Of a DNA stretch of 64,000 bases, positions 41,321 through 50,555 are shown in pieces. The position numbers and the translations under genes are program-made. The notes beneath the pieces were generated by a model. It saw nothing but the letters and a program-made list of their open reading frames with translations, did no database searches and was not told where the DNA came from. The stretch's first letter is position 1; each line of letters opens with the position of its first letter. The DNA is from an uncultured Lachnospiraceae bacterium. Lineage in GTDB: Bacteria > Bacillota > Clostridia > Lachnospirales > Lachnospiraceae. Location of the stretch: the NCBI GenBank assembly GCA_910578715.1, contig CAJTRL010000004.1, positions 1 through 64,000 of the forward strand. Direction: 5' to 3'.

Positions 41321-44300
41321 CTATTCAATTGATTTCAACGATTCCGCCATATTGATTTTTTCCAGTTTAAAAAACATCAGTCCGTTCACGAACATGGCAA
41401 AAACAAACGTAAGCACAAGGCTTAACAGATAACTGACAGGTTTTATCAGCGTCTTAAAAGATACCATATCGAGGTTGATATTGTACATGACAAACCAGTG
41501 GAGCAGTTTTCCAAGTCCCAGCCCGACGACCGCCCCCATGCCTGTCAGGAACAGATTTTCGCGGAAAACATAGTCCGCCGTTTCTTTTGCATAAAATCCG
41601 AGGACTTTAATCGTCGCAATTTCCCGAATCCGCTCCGTAATATTGATATTGGTCAGATTATAAAGCACGATAAAGGCAAGGCTTCCCGCACAGGCAATAA
41701 TCACAAATACGATATAGTTCATGCTTTCCATCATCGAGCCTATCCGTTCCCGCATATCCTGGGTGACGGAAACGGCAAGCACATTTTTCTGGTCGGAAAT
41801 CGCCGCGGCGGCCTCGTGTATGTCATTATCTTCCCCGACGGCGGCATAGGCGCTCCGGTACTCCGGTTCAGTGCCGAGCTGCCCGGCATAAGTCTCTTTG
41901 CAGATATAAACGTAGCTGTAAACAAAATTTTCACACAATGCGGACACCCTCACCGTCAGGCTGTTCATATCGCTGTCCCGCAGCGTTACGGTGTCCCCCG
42001 TTCTGATGCCCAGATTTTCCGCCATCTTGGAGCTCAATACCGCTTCTCCGGCCGCCGGATACGGAATCGGCTCTCCGTCCTGTGTATGCAAGTTTAAGAA
42101 TGAGACCGTTTCTTCTACATCTTCCGGAATTACCAGATAGGTCGATTTCGTTTTACCGCCAAAGTCCAAATCCACGCTTTCTTCATACCGACAGGCAATC
42201 CGTTCCAGTTTCCCGCCCATCTGCTCCGCCAGCGCATCCATATCCGCTCCCCGGACACCGTCCGCAAAGGTAATTCCGATATCAAATATCTGAATTTCAT
42301 CATACTGCATCCCGGCAATATCCGCAACCGAATCTTTGACGCCAAACCCCGTAACGAGCAGGGCGGTACAGCCGCTGATACCGAGTATCATCATGAAAAA
42401 CCGCTTTTTATATCGGACGAGATTTCTCACGGAAACTTTATGCAGAAATTTAAGCCTGCTCCAGATAAAAGTCACTTTTTCTAAAAAAATGCGTTTGCCG
42501 CTCTTGGGCGCTTTCGGCCTTATCAGACTGGCGGGCACGCTGTAAAGCTCATAGCGGCACGAGGTATAAGCCGCGCCCATAGAGCACAGAAGAGCCGCCG
42601 CCAGCGAAAGAAGCGCTACCGGAATGTCAAAATAATATTCCAGACTTCCCATACTGTACATAATGCCGTAGCCGGTCCAGATAACCTGGGGGAACAGCCA
42701 TGTCCCGCCCACGAGACCGATGAGCGTTCCGAGCGCCGCCGCCGAACCGGCATAAAACAGAAATTTTCCCATGATGGCCCCGTTCCCGTAACCGAGCGCC
42801 TTTAAAACGCCAATCTGCGTCCGCTGTTCCTCAACCATCCGGTTCATCGTCGTCATACAGATAAGCGCCGCCACAAGAAAGAAGAAAACGGGAAATACAT
42901 TGGCGATTGCGGCGACAATATTGGAGTCGCTTTCATAACAGGCATAACCGATATTACTGTTCCGGTTCAGTACATAATAATCCGGTTCTTCAATATCCGC
43001 AAGTTCCTCCCTCGCATCGTCGATTTTGCGCTGCGCGTCCGCCACTTCCGTTTCAAATTCTGCCTTTGCATCGTCATATTCCGTTCTGGCATCCGCAAGT
43101 TCCGCCCTGCCGTCTTCCAGTTCCGTCTTCCCCTCTTCCAGGTCTGTCTGAGCATCGGCCAGGTCTGTCCGCGCTTTGGCAAGCTCCGCTTTGCCGTCCT
43201 CCAGCTCCGTCCTTCCCTCTTCTAAGTCTGTCTTTGCTTCGGCCAGTTTCGTTTTTCCGTCTTCCAGTTCCGTCCGCGCATTAGTCACTTCCGTTTTGGC
43301 GGCTGCCAGCTCTTCTTCCGCTTCCAGAAGTACCTTTTCCTGATACGCAATTTCATCTTTTGCAGCGCTTATCTGCTCTTTTCCAGACTGTATTTCCGAC
43401 TTGCCCGCCGCAATCTGGTCAAGCCCCGCCTGTATCTGGCCGATTCCGGCCTCCAGCTGTGCCTTTCCGGCCTGCAGCTCTCCCAGCCCCGCATCGAGCT
43501 GGCCGATTCCGGCCTGTATTTCGCTTCTGCCCGCCTGTATCTGACCGAGCGCCGCGTCCACCGGTCCTACCGCCGCATCGTATTCATCCTGTGTTATGGC
43601 TCCTGCGGCAAGAGACTGCTCCAGCCCGGCCTTCTGTTCATTCAGCAGTATCTCCTGGTCAGCCAGTCCCGCATCCTGTACGGAAAGCGCATCTTTTTGC
43701 GCATTCAGCTCAGCCTCCTGACCGGCAAGCCCGTCAAGCTGTGTGCTCAGCTCCGAAGCCTGTGCACTCAGTTCCGCTTCCTGGGAAAGCGCCTCCTCTT
43801 CTTTGGCAAGCAGCTGACTTTCCTGTTCCTGTAAAGTCTCCTTTGCTGCCGCCAGCTCGTCCTTGCCGTTGGACAGTTTAATTTCATTCTCAAAAATTTC
43901 CCATTCGTGGCCGCTTAATTCCGTTTCCGCGTCCTGAATTTCCTGTTCTTTGTCCTGAATTTCCTGTTCACCGTCCAGAAGCTCCTGTTCGCCATCCGCG
44001 ATTTCCTGCTCATAATCGGCAATTTCTTTCGTCCCGTCGGCAATTTTCTGTTCGCCGTCGAGCAGTTCCTGTTCACCGTCAAGAAGCTCCTGTTCACCGT
44101 CCTGAATCTTTACAAGCGCATCGTTTAGCTCCTCTTCCGCTTCCGCTTTCTTATCGTCAAGCTCTGTCTGCGCATCGTCAATTTTTTCCTGTGCTTCGGC
44201 AATCAGTTCATCGTATCTGTTCTGAACGAGCGCTTCCGTCACTTCTTCCATTCCATCCTGAAGAGAATCCGCATAGTCCTGATATGCGTCCGTATAAACA

Positions 44301-44959
44301 TCGTATTTTTGTTCTGTCGTGATATAGATTTCCGTCAAATAATCGCAGTCAAATGCCTCTTTCGGCACATAAAGAAAGGCCGTAATCCTTCCTGAACCGA
44401 TGGATGTCGTTCCTCTTTCACTATTTATATAAAGCGGAGAGCGCGCGAGGCCGACCACCGTAAAAGTACGGTTTTTAAACATTTCCAGCGTATCTTCCTC
44501 GTTATTATCCGTCACCGTAATCCGGGAACCAATCATTTCTTCCCCGTACAGCGCATCATCCAGCACACATTCGTCCACGCTTTCCGGCATCTTCCCGGCG
44601 GTCAGCACGATACGGTTTATTTTCTCAGGCATCGCGTGGATTTTGTAGGCGGACTCGTTTCCATCCCCAAAAGAGCAGATAACATCAACGGAAATCGTTC
44701 CTTCCACATCGGCCGCCCCGTCAAAGGCTTCCAGTTCCTTTACATTTTCTTCTGTAAATCCAATCGTCGATAACAGCCTGAAATCAAAAAAATTCTGCTC
44801 CGCCAGATAGGTATTCACCGTGGCAATCATCGCCGGAGTCGTCGCCTTAAGTCCCGCAAACAGGCCGACTCCCAGCATGACTATCGCCAGAATCGCCATA
44901 TATCGTCCGAAACTTCCTCTGATTTCCCTGATTGTCGTCTTAATCATTCCACTGCTCAT
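41321..44959 (-). CDS. Very large FtsX/MacB-type ABC permease with extracellular coiled coil
   Basis: A 1212-residue permease. TM1 is at about 18-38. An extracytoplasmic MacB-type domain (about 40-240) follows. A coiled coil of about 440 residues comes next (about 245-690), built from three repeat classes: 'DGEQELL' heptads, 'LDAGLGELQAGK'-like repeats and 'LEDGKAELAKARTDL' repeats. The FtsX-like helices are at about 705-800, a second extracytoplasmic domain follows, and three C-terminal helices (about 1085-1200). It pairs with the ATPase encoded upstream. Such systems do mechanical work across the membrane rather than classical import; lipid or protein release is possible. Start with GGGAG upstream. 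Confidence 0.9.
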   Translation of the reverse strand: MSSGMIKTTIREIRGSFGRYMAILAIVMLGVGLFAGLKATTPAMIATVNTYLAEQNFFDFRLLSTIGFTEENVKELEAFDGAADVEGTISVDVICSFGDGNESAYKIHAMPEKINRIVLTAGKMPESVDECVLDDALYGEEMIGSRITVTDNNEEDTLEMFKNRTFTVVGLARSPLYINSERGTTSIGSGRITAFLYVPKEAFDCDYLTEIYITTEQKYDVYTDAYQDYADSLQDGMEEVTEALVQNRYDELIAEAQEKIDDAQTELDDKKAEAEEELNDALVKIQDGEQELLDGEQELLDGEQKIADGTKEIADYEQEIADGEQELLDGEQEIQDKEQEIQDAETELSGHEWEIFENEIKLSNGKDELAAAKETLQEQESQLLAKEEEALSQEAELSAQASELSTQLDGLAGQEAELNAQKDALSVQDAGLADQEILLNEQKAGLEQSLAAGAITQDEYDAAVGPVDAALGQIQAGRSEIQAGIGQLDAGLGELQAGKAQLEAGIGQIQAGLDQIAAGKSEIQSGKEQISAAKDEIAYQEKVLLEAEEELAAAKTEVTNARTELEDGKTKLAEAKTDLEEGRTELEDGKAELAKARTDLADAQTDLEEGKTELEDGRAELADARTEYDDAKAEFETEVADAQRKIDDAREELADIEEPDYYVLNRNSNIGYACYESDSNIVAAIANVFPVFFFLVAALICMTTMNRMVEEQRTQIGVLKALGYGNGAIMGKFLFYAGSAAALGTLIGLVGGTWLFPQVIWTGYGIMYSMGSLEYYFDIPVALLSLAAALLCSMGAAYTSCRYELYSVPASLIRPKAPKSGKRIFLEKVTFIWSRLKFLHKVSVRNLVRYKKRFFMMILGISGCTALLVTGFGVKDSVADIAGMQYDEIQIFDIGITFADGVRGADMDALAEQMGGKLERIACRYEESVDLDFGGKTKSTYLVIPEDVEETVSFLNLHTQDGEPIPYPAAGEAVLSSKMAENLGIRTGDTVTLRDSDMNSLTVRVSALCENFVYSYVYICKETYAGQLGTEPEYRSAYAAVGEDNDIHEAAAAISDQKNVLAVSVTQDMRERIGSMMESMNYIVFVIIACAGSLAFIVLYNLTNINITERIREIATIKVLGFYAKETADYVFRENLFLTGMGAVVGLGLGKLLHWFVMYNINLDMVSFKTLIKPVSYLLSLVLTFVFAMFVNGLMFFKLEKINMAESLKSIE

Positions 44960-44987
44960 TCATTCGAACTCCCGTTTGACCGCTCTG

Positions 44988-45692
44988 CTACCATTCGATT
45001 TCTTCCACCGGCACAATATGCTCATTCTGCTCCATCTTCCGCACCGTACCGCTTTTTACCGTAATGACTCTGTCCGCCATCGCGGTCAGCGCCTGGTTAT
45101 GGGTGATGACGACGACCGTCATCCCTTCTTTTCTGCACGCGTCCTGTAACAGCTTTAAAACCGCTTTCCCCGTATTATAATCCAGCGCTCCCGTCGGCTC
45201 GTCACATAACAGCAGTTTGGGATTTTTGGCAAGCGCTCTGGCAATCGCCACCCGCTGCTGTTCCCCGCCGGACAACTGTGCCGGAAAGTTCCCCGCCCGC
45301 TCTTTCAGGCCGACCATCTCCAGAACGGACATCGCATCCAGCGGGTCTTTGCAAATCTGCGCCGCCAGTTCCACATTTTCTAACGCTGTCAGGTTCTGAA
45401 CCAGATTATAGAACTGAAATACAAATCCGATATCGTACCGCCTGTATGCTGTCAGCTTCTTTTTGTTATAAGCGGAAATTTCTTCCCCGTCCAGCAAAGC
45501 CTGTCCGGAAGAGAGGCTGTCCATTCCGCCCAGAATATTCAGAATCGTCGTTTTGCCAGCCCCGGAAGCGCCGACCACAACGCAAAATTCTCCCTTTTCA
45601 ATGACAAAATTAACGTCCCTTAACGCTTCGATATCCACTTCCCCCATATGATACGTTTTACAGACATTCCGAAACTCTACAAATGAACTCAT
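44988..45692 (-). CDS. MacB/LolD-type ABC transporter ATP-binding protein
   Basis: An ATPase of about 234 residues starting at ATG 45692 (MSSFVEFRNVCKTYHMG), with GAGGAG upstream. Walker A GASGAGKTT, signature LSGGEQQRV, Walker B 'LLLCDEPTGALD' and H-loop 'VVITHN' are all present. The sequence is of the MacB/LolD/FtsE group, which drives FtsX-type permeases, here the 1212-residue protein 28 bases downstream. It begins 11 bases after the stop of the nuclease-like gene, so the three genes are probably one operon. Confidence 0.92.
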   Translation of the reverse strand: MSSFVEFRNVCKTYHMGEVDIEALRDVNFVIEKGEFCVVVGASGAGKTTILNILGGMDSLSSGQALLDGEEISAYNKKKLTAYRRYDIGFVFQFYNLVQNLTALENVELAAQICKDPLDAMSVLEMVGLKERAGNFPAQLSGGEQQRVAIARALAKNPKLLLCDEPTGALDYNTGKAVLKLLQDACRKEGMTVVVITHNQALTAMADRVITVKSGTVRKMEQNEHIVPVEEIEW

Positions 45693-45703
45693 TACAATTC
45701 TCC

Positions 45704-46174
45704 TCACTCATTCATCATACTGTCCAGATACCCTCTGTCCCACAGCAGAATTTTCAGCCGCTTCGCCGCTTCCACGGCGGGCGCCGTGAAGTACTGGTTC
45801 GTCATGACCGCACCCACCATTCTGTCATAATAGTCTCTGCCCGCATACACCTGCTGAACCGCCTCCACGCCGACAGGAGCCGCATACCTTTTGCATTGGA
45901 TGGCATAAGTTACGCCTTCCTTCTCCGCCAGAATATCGACTCCGTAATCACCGCTTCCGCGCGTCACTTCCACATCCAGAAAACCTCTTTTTTCCAGAAG
46001 TTCCGCACAGAAATATTCAAAATCATGTCCTTCCATCTCATCGAGTGCACCGCATCTCCGATTCCGCCTGTACTGCACGATAAGAAACTTTATCAGGAAA
46101 ACAAGACAGACGCAGAGACAGATTCCCGCGATAACCACAAGAAGCGGCCAGACACCCTGTATTTTATCATTCAT
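45704..46174 (-). CDS. Membrane-anchored Mrr-like restriction endonuclease domain protein
   Basis: A 156-residue protein with one N-terminal transmembrane helix (about 9-32) and a cytoplasmic Mrr_cat-type domain (about 45-150). PD-(D/E)xK residues are visible: Glu in 'DFEYFCAELLEKRGF', Asp in 'GSGDYGVDILAEKEG', and the QCKRY motif. Mrr nucleases cut methylated DNA, but membrane-anchored small versions are of unclear function and may act in DNA uptake, defence or turnover. It is the first gene before the ABC ATPase. The gap to spmB (46175-46316) is A/T-rich with nothing recognised. Confidence 0.82.
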   Translation of the reverse strand: MNDKIQGVWPLLVVIAGICLCVCLVFLIKFLIVQYRRNRRCGALDEMEGHDFEYFCAELLEKRGFLDVEVTRGSGDYGVDILAEKEGVTYAIQCKRYAAPVGVEAVQQVYAGRDYYDRMVGAVMTNQYFTAPAVEAAKRLKILLWDRGYLDSMMNE

Positions 46175-46316
46175 TTCATTCTTTTTCCTTTGGGGTCAGA
46201 TTCTATGAAATATTTTAACATATGTAATTTGAGACCAAAACAATTTAATTATAAAATTATTGTTAAAATTTTGTTTTTTCTGCGCATTACTGATAAAGCC
46301 CCTTTTCAAATACGCC

Positions 46317-46847
46317 CTAACCCATCATTCCCGCCAGCACAATACTTGCTATAACGCCCGTTATTGTCGATAAAACCGCACCGGCCAGCGTATACCGCGT
46401 TTTGGTTACTTTCGCTGCCATATAATAAACGGACATCGTATAAAATACCGTTTCCGTGCAGCTCATCATAATGGAGGTTGTCATGCCAATCAGGGAATCC
46501 GGGCCGTGATTCTTGAAAATATCCAGAACAAGCCCCGTGGCCGCCGAGGAAGAAAACATCTTAATGAGTATCAGCGGAATCAGCTCCGAAGAAAAACCGA
46601 ACTGCTCCGTAACATGTGCAAACATACTTCCCAGGAAATCCAGAAATCCTGACGCGCGGAGCACACCCACCGCCACCATCAGTCCAATCAGCGTCGGCAT
46701 AATCTGGATGACCGTATGAAAGCCGTCCTTTGCTCCTTTGATAAACTCCTCGTAGACGTTTGTCCTTACCGTTATGCCGTAAGCCACGATATAGAATATA
46801 ATAACAGGTATTATTATATTAGAAAAATGCGCGAAAACCTGTGTCAT
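46317..46847 (-). CDS. spmB: Spore maturation protein B
   Basis: A 176-residue membrane protein with about five helices of the nucleoside-recognition (Gate) type. Seen: 'YGITVRTNVYEEFIKGAKDGFHTVIQIMP', 'MVAVGVLRASGFLDF', 'IKMFSSSAATGLVLDIF' and 'MSCTETVFYTMSVYY'. In Bacillus, SpmA and SpmB help dehydrate the spore core. No spmA lies on either side, which is unusual since the pair is normally adjacent. The start codon lies 7 bases from a strong hairpin that includes its only ribosome-site-like sequence. Confidence 0.9.
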   Translation of the reverse strand: MTQVFAHFSNIIIPVIIFYIVAYGITVRTNVYEEFIKGAKDGFHTVIQIMPTLIGLMVAVGVLRASGFLDFLGSMFAHVTEQFGFSSELIPLILIKMFSSSAATGLVLDIFKNHGPDSLIGMTTSIMMSCTETVFYTMSVYYMAAKVTKTRYTLAGAVLSTITGVIASIVLAGMMG

Positions 46848-46853
46848 AGAAAT

Positions 46854-46889
46854 GCCCGCATAAATTTCCTTTTTAAAATTTATGCGGGC
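46854..46889 (-). terminator. Hairpin between ROK kinase gene and spmB
   Basis: A 13-bp stem, GCCCGCATAAATT with its complement, and an A-rich loop. On the minus strand it is followed by ATTTCT and then the spmB ATG. It can end the kinase transcript and also cover the GCGGG sequence in front of spmB. Confidence 0.75.
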
Positions 46890-46899
46890 AGTATTCTTT

Positions 46900-47781
46900 T
46901 TATGTGTCCCTTTCCAGTTCCATCATGCCGAGCTTCAGGGCTCCCATAACACCCTGTTTGTCGTCAAGGCTCTGCGGTACGATATAACTGTCAAGGTCTT
47001 CCAGCTCTTTTGTTTTCAGATAACCATTCAAAAGCTCCCGGAAGCGGGCGCGTATCATCGGAAACAACTGCTGCTGGTGCATGACGCCGCCGCCCAGAAT
47101 GATGCGCTGCGGAGATAAAATACAGGTATAATTGACGAGCGCCTGGGCAATGTATTCCGCTTCCAGCTCCCAGACCTTCCGTTCCCCCGACAGTTCAGAC
47201 GCCTTTTTTCCCCATCTTCCCTCGATGGCGGGCCCAGCTGCCAGTCCTTCAAAACAGTTTTCATGAAAAGGACAGAAGCCCCGGTAAGTATCTTCCGGCA
47301 TTTTCTGCAGCAGAATATGCCCGCCTTCCGGGTGCAGCATTCCATGAAGGAGTCTGCCCTCCGATATGACGCCCACGCCGATTCCGGTTCCAACCGTAAT
47401 ATAAATACAACTGTCCAGCCCCCGGCCGATTCCCCATGTATGTTCTCCCAGAACGGAGCCGTTGACATCCGTATCAAATCCGACCGGAATGCCGAGCGCT
47501 TCTTTCAGAACACCTGTTATGTTATAATGCTGCCATGCCAGTTTCGGCGTCGTTGTAATGAAGCCATAGGACGCGGAACTACGGTTTACGTCAATTGGCC
47601 CGAAACAGCCGATTCCCAGCGCTTCGATTCCCTTGTCCTTATAAAAAGAAATCAGTCGGGGGACGGTAATCTCCGGCGTTTCCGTCGGAATGGAAATCTG
47701 TTCCAGTATTTCACCCTTTTCATTGCCGACGGCGCAGACCATCTTCGTGCCCCCGGCTTCCAGTGCGCCTAGTTTCATCAT
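46900..47781 (-). CDS. ROK-family fructokinase/glucokinase
   Basis: A 293-residue sugar kinase using ATP. N-terminal phosphate motif GALEAGGTKMVCAVG, sugar-binding 'FDTDVNGSVLGEHTWG', ATP motif 'ITVGTGIGVGVI', and the ROK zinc site (H in 'HPEGGHILL', then C and H in 'GFCPFHENCFEGLAAGPA'). The overall pattern is of the ScrK/GmuE fructokinases. It phosphorylates fructose or a similar hexose; exact substrate is inferred. Encoded just downstream of ackA. Confidence 0.88.
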   Translation of the reverse strand: MMKLGALEAGGTKMVCAVGNEKGEILEQISIPTETPEITVPRLISFYKDKGIEALGIGCFGPIDVNRSSASYGFITTTPKLAWQHYNITGVLKEALGIPVGFDTDVNGSVLGEHTWGIGRGLDSCIYITVGTGIGVGVISEGRLLHGMLHPEGGHILLQKMPEDTYRGFCPFHENCFEGLAAGPAIEGRWGKKASELSGERKVWELEAEYIAQALVNYTCILSPQRIILGGGVMHQQQLFPMIRARFRELLNGYLKTKELEDLDSYIVPQSLDDKQGVMGALKLGMMELERDT

Positions 47782-47856
47782 TCAGCCAACGTTCCTTTCC
47801 CGCCATGCAAACTCGAACTGCCAGGCAGGCTCCAACTGCCACGCATTCGCCTCTCC

Positions 47857-49056
47857 CTACGCCTTCACAATCGCATATGTTTCCCGTGCAATCGCCAGTT
47901 CTTCATTTGTCGGAATAACCAGCACTTTCGTCGTGGAATCCGGCGTTGAAATAACCAAATCTTCTCCCCGTTTCGCGTTCTGTTCTTCATCCAGCGCAAT
48001 GCCCAGATAACCCAGTCTTTCACAAATCATATTCCGCATAAAAGAGCTGTTTTCGCCGAGCCCTGCCGTAAAGCAGACTGCATCCACGCCGTTCATCGCC
48101 GCCGCGTAAGCGCCGATATATTTTGTTACACGGTAAGCGAAAGTCTCCATCGTGCGAATCCCCGCATCCTCACCCTTTTCATAAGATGCCTGCAGGTCGC
48201 GGAAGTCCGAAGAAAGGTTGCCGGACAGTCCGAGAACGCCCGACTTTTTATTCAGAACGGACATTACCTCATCGATATTCTTTCCCTCTTTATGCGCGAT
48301 AAACTCGATGATTGCCGGGTCGATATCGCCGGAACGGGTGCCCATAATCAGCCCTTCCAACGGCGTAAGCCCCATCGAGGTATCAATACATTTTCCGTTC
48401 TTTACGGCCGATACGCTGGCGCCGTTGCCGAGATGGCATACGATGATTTTCAAATCCTCGTATTTCTGTCCAAGCACTTCCGCCGCCCTCTTCGATACAT
48501 AAGAGTGGCTCGTTCCGTGGAATCCATATCTTCTCACTTTATATTTTTCGTAATACTCGTAAGGCAGACCGTACAGATAAGCCTCTTTCGGCATCGTCTG
48601 ATGGAATGCGGTATCAAAAACACCCACCATCGGCGTTTCCGGCATCAGCTCTTTGCATGCCGCAATACCGATAAGATTTGCCGGATTATGTAACGGCGCC
48701 AAATCATTGCATTCGGTAATCGCCTGTACCACTTCATCCGTAATCAGCGTGGAAGATGCAAATTTCTCCCCGCCGTGCACGATACGGTGTCCTACCGCTC
48801 CGATTTCGGATAAATCCTTTACGACGCCGGATGTTTCATCCGTCAGTGACTTTAACACGAGGCGGATTGCCTGTGTATGGTCTTCCATCGGTGTAACGGT
48901 TGTTATTTTATCTTTTCCTGTGGGCTGGTACACGAGCTGGCTTCCTTCGATACCGATACGCTCACACAAACCTTTGGCAATCAATTCTTCCGTTACCGCG
49001 TCAATCAGCTGAAATTTTAACGAAGAGCTTCCGCAGTTAATAACCAGTATATTCAT
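47857..49056 (-). CDS. ackA: Acetate kinase
   Basis: Makes ATP and acetate from acetyl phosphate and ADP. A 399-residue protein with N-terminal 'INCGSSSLKFQLID', signature 'GHRIVHGG', 'VFDTAFHQTMP', 'YGFHGTSHSYVSKRA', 'CHLGNGASVSAVKNGKCIDTSMG' and 'FTAGLGENSSFMR'. Full length. Start with AGAAAGGAATGG upstream and a 12-base spacer. It follows pta by 71 bases, the usual pair for substrate-level phosphorylation in fermentation. Confidence 0.97.
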   Translation of the reverse strand: MNILVINCGSSSLKFQLIDAVTEELIAKGLCERIGIEGSQLVYQPTGKDKITTVTPMEDHTQAIRLVLKSLTDETSGVVKDLSEIGAVGHRIVHGGEKFASSTLITDEVVQAITECNDLAPLHNPANLIGIAACKELMPETPMVGVFDTAFHQTMPKEAYLYGLPYEYYEKYKVRRYGFHGTSHSYVSKRAAEVLGQKYEDLKIIVCHLGNGASVSAVKNGKCIDTSMGLTPLEGLIMGTRSGDIDPAIIEFIAHKEGKNIDEVMSVLNKKSGVLGLSGNLSSDFRDLQASYEKGEDAGIRTMETFAYRVTKYIGAYAAAMNGVDAVCFTAGLGENSSFMRNMICERLGYLGIALDEEQNAKRGEDLVISTPDSTTKVLVIPTNEELAIARETYAIVKA

Positions 49057-49127
49057 GATAAAACCATTCCTTTCTTTCCGTCTGCATATTGAAATTCAGC
49101 GCATAACACACTATATGTTTTCCTGTT

Positions 49128-50129
49128 TTAACTCAACTGCGCCTGTACCGCCGTCAGTGCCACAACGCCGACGATATCTTCCCAGGAACATCCACGGGAC
49201 AAATCGTTTACCGGCTTTGCAATGCCCTGGAGCATCGGGCCGTACGCTTCCGCCTTGCCGAGTCTCTGCACCAGCTTATAACCGATGTTTCCGCAGTCCA
49301 GGTTCGGGAAAATCAGAACATTCGCCTTGCCCGCCACTTCGCTGCCCGGCGATTTGGATTTTGCGATATGAGGAACAAGCGCCGCGTCCGCCTGCAGTTC
49401 GCCGTCAATGCAAAGGTGCGGGTACATCTCATGCGCAAGTCTTGTAGCCTCCACCATCTTGTCTACGAGCGGATGTTTTGCACTCCCCTTCGTGGAATGG
49501 GAAAGCATTGCGATAATTGGCTTGGCGCCTACGAGACTCTTGAAACTTCTCGCGGAAGACTCCGCGATGGAAGCCAGTTCTTCCGCCGTCGGGTCCTGAT
49601 TCAGACCGCAGTCCGCAAAAAGGAATGTGCCTCCTTCTCCGAATACGCAGTCCGGTACATCCATGATAAAAAACCCTGATACCAGCTTGACGCCGGGCGC
49701 CGTTTTCAGAATCTGAAGGGCCGGTCTTAACGTATCCGCAGTCGCGTGATTTGCGCCTGCCACCATGCCGTCCGCATCGTTTGCCTTTACCATGATAACA
49801 CCGAAGGTCAGATAATCTTTTAATAAAATCTCCCTTGCCTTTTCCGGCGTCATCCCTTTATTTTTTCTCGTTTCATAGAGCAGATTAACATATTCGTCCA
49901 GTTTATCCGTATTTTCCGGGTCGATAATGGTAACGCCGGTCAAATCCACTTCCAGCCAGTTCGCGCCATCAAAAATTTTCTCTTCGTTACCAATCATAAT
50001 GATATCGGCAATTCCTTCCCGGATAATATGGGAAGCCGCAATCAGGGTTCTTTTATCTGTCGTCTCCGGCAAAACAATCGTTTTTTTATCGCTTTTCGCC
50101 TTTTCTTTCATGATATCAATATATGCCAT
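49128..50129 (-). CDS. pta: Phosphate acetyltransferase
   Basis: Converts acetyl-CoA and phosphate to acetyl phosphate and CoA. A 333-residue short-form enzyme as in Firmicutes. Seen: 'TIVLPETTDKRTLIAA', 'VKANDADGMVAGANHATADTLRPALQ', 'ADCGLNQDPTAEELA', 'MLSHSTKGSAKHPLVDKM', 'DGELQADAALVP' and 'NVLIFPNLDCGNIGYKLVQRL'. It lies directly before ackA. Start with AGAAGGAG upstream. Its position next to sugar genes fits pentose fermentation to acetate. Confidence 0.97.
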   Translation of the reverse strand: MAYIDIMKEKAKSDKKTIVLPETTDKRTLIAASHIIREGIADIIMIGNEEKIFDGANWLEVDLTGVTIIDPENTDKLDEYVNLLYETRKNKGMTPEKAREILLKDYLTFGVIMVKANDADGMVAGANHATADTLRPALQILKTAPGVKLVSGFFIMDVPDCVFGEGGTFLFADCGLNQDPTAEELASIAESSARSFKSLVGAKPIIAMLSHSTKGSAKHPLVDKMVEATRLAHEMYPHLCIDGELQADAALVPHIAKSKSPGSEVAGKANVLIFPNLDCGNIGYKLVQRLGKAEAYGPMLQGIAKPVNDLSRGCSWEDIVGVVALTAVQAQLS

Positions 50130-50180
50130 AACAGTCGTTCTCCTTCTCTCTTAATTGGCTCTATTCCCATTCCGGTCCTT

Positions 50181-50516
50181 TTATTTAGGTCTTACCGTAA
50201 GGTTCTGAATCAGTCCGTTTTCATCCACTTTTCGCACAGTCGCTATCGCCATGACATTATAACCGGCAAAATTCGCAATAAATTCCGCCTGTGTATCATT
50301 TACCACTTCGGCTTCGGCAATCGAATACTGACGGAAGCCGAATTTATTCCGGAAGAACATATTAATCGCTTCTTTTCCGTAAATGTGATATTCCTTCTGC
50401 ACCGATGTATTGTTGGTACAGTAGTCGCAGATTCTGCCGTCTTCCGTAAAAAGCTCGGCAAGACCCGCAAAGTCTTTATTTTCCATAGCCTCAATATATT
50501 TTTCAATCGGTTTCAT
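50181..50516 (-). CDS. SnoaL-like / NTF2-fold protein
   Basis: The start is ATG 50516 (MKPIEKYIEAMENKDF), with GGAGGG upstream; the ATG at 50546 lacks support. A 111-residue single-domain protein of the SnoaL-like (NTF2) fold: 'YIEAMENKDFAGLAELFTEDGRICDYC', 'YGKEAINMFFRN', 'ADFAGYNVMAIATVRKVDENG'-like segments. Members include isomerases, dehydratases and ligand-binding proteins. No catalytic residue can be assigned. Forty bases downstream of the SDR gene, so they may act together. Confidence 0.8.
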   Translation of the reverse strand: MKPIEKYIEAMENKDFAGLAELFTEDGRICDYCTNNTSVQKEYHIYGKEAINMFFRNKFGFRQYSIAEAEVVNDTQAEFIANFAGYNVMAIATVRKVDENGLIQNLTVRPK

Positions 50517-50555
50517 CGTAACCCTCCATGACTTTCTGCCGCACACATACGGCGT

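Noticed and set aside
42907..43881. Pro/Ser-rich plus-strand frames opposite the coiled-coil permease
   Set aside because: They arise from the complement of repeated Glu/Leu/Asp/Gly codons.
43000..44160. Direct repeats considered as a CRISPR array or satellite
   Set aside because: The repeats are in-frame heptad codons of a coiled coil with no unique spacers.
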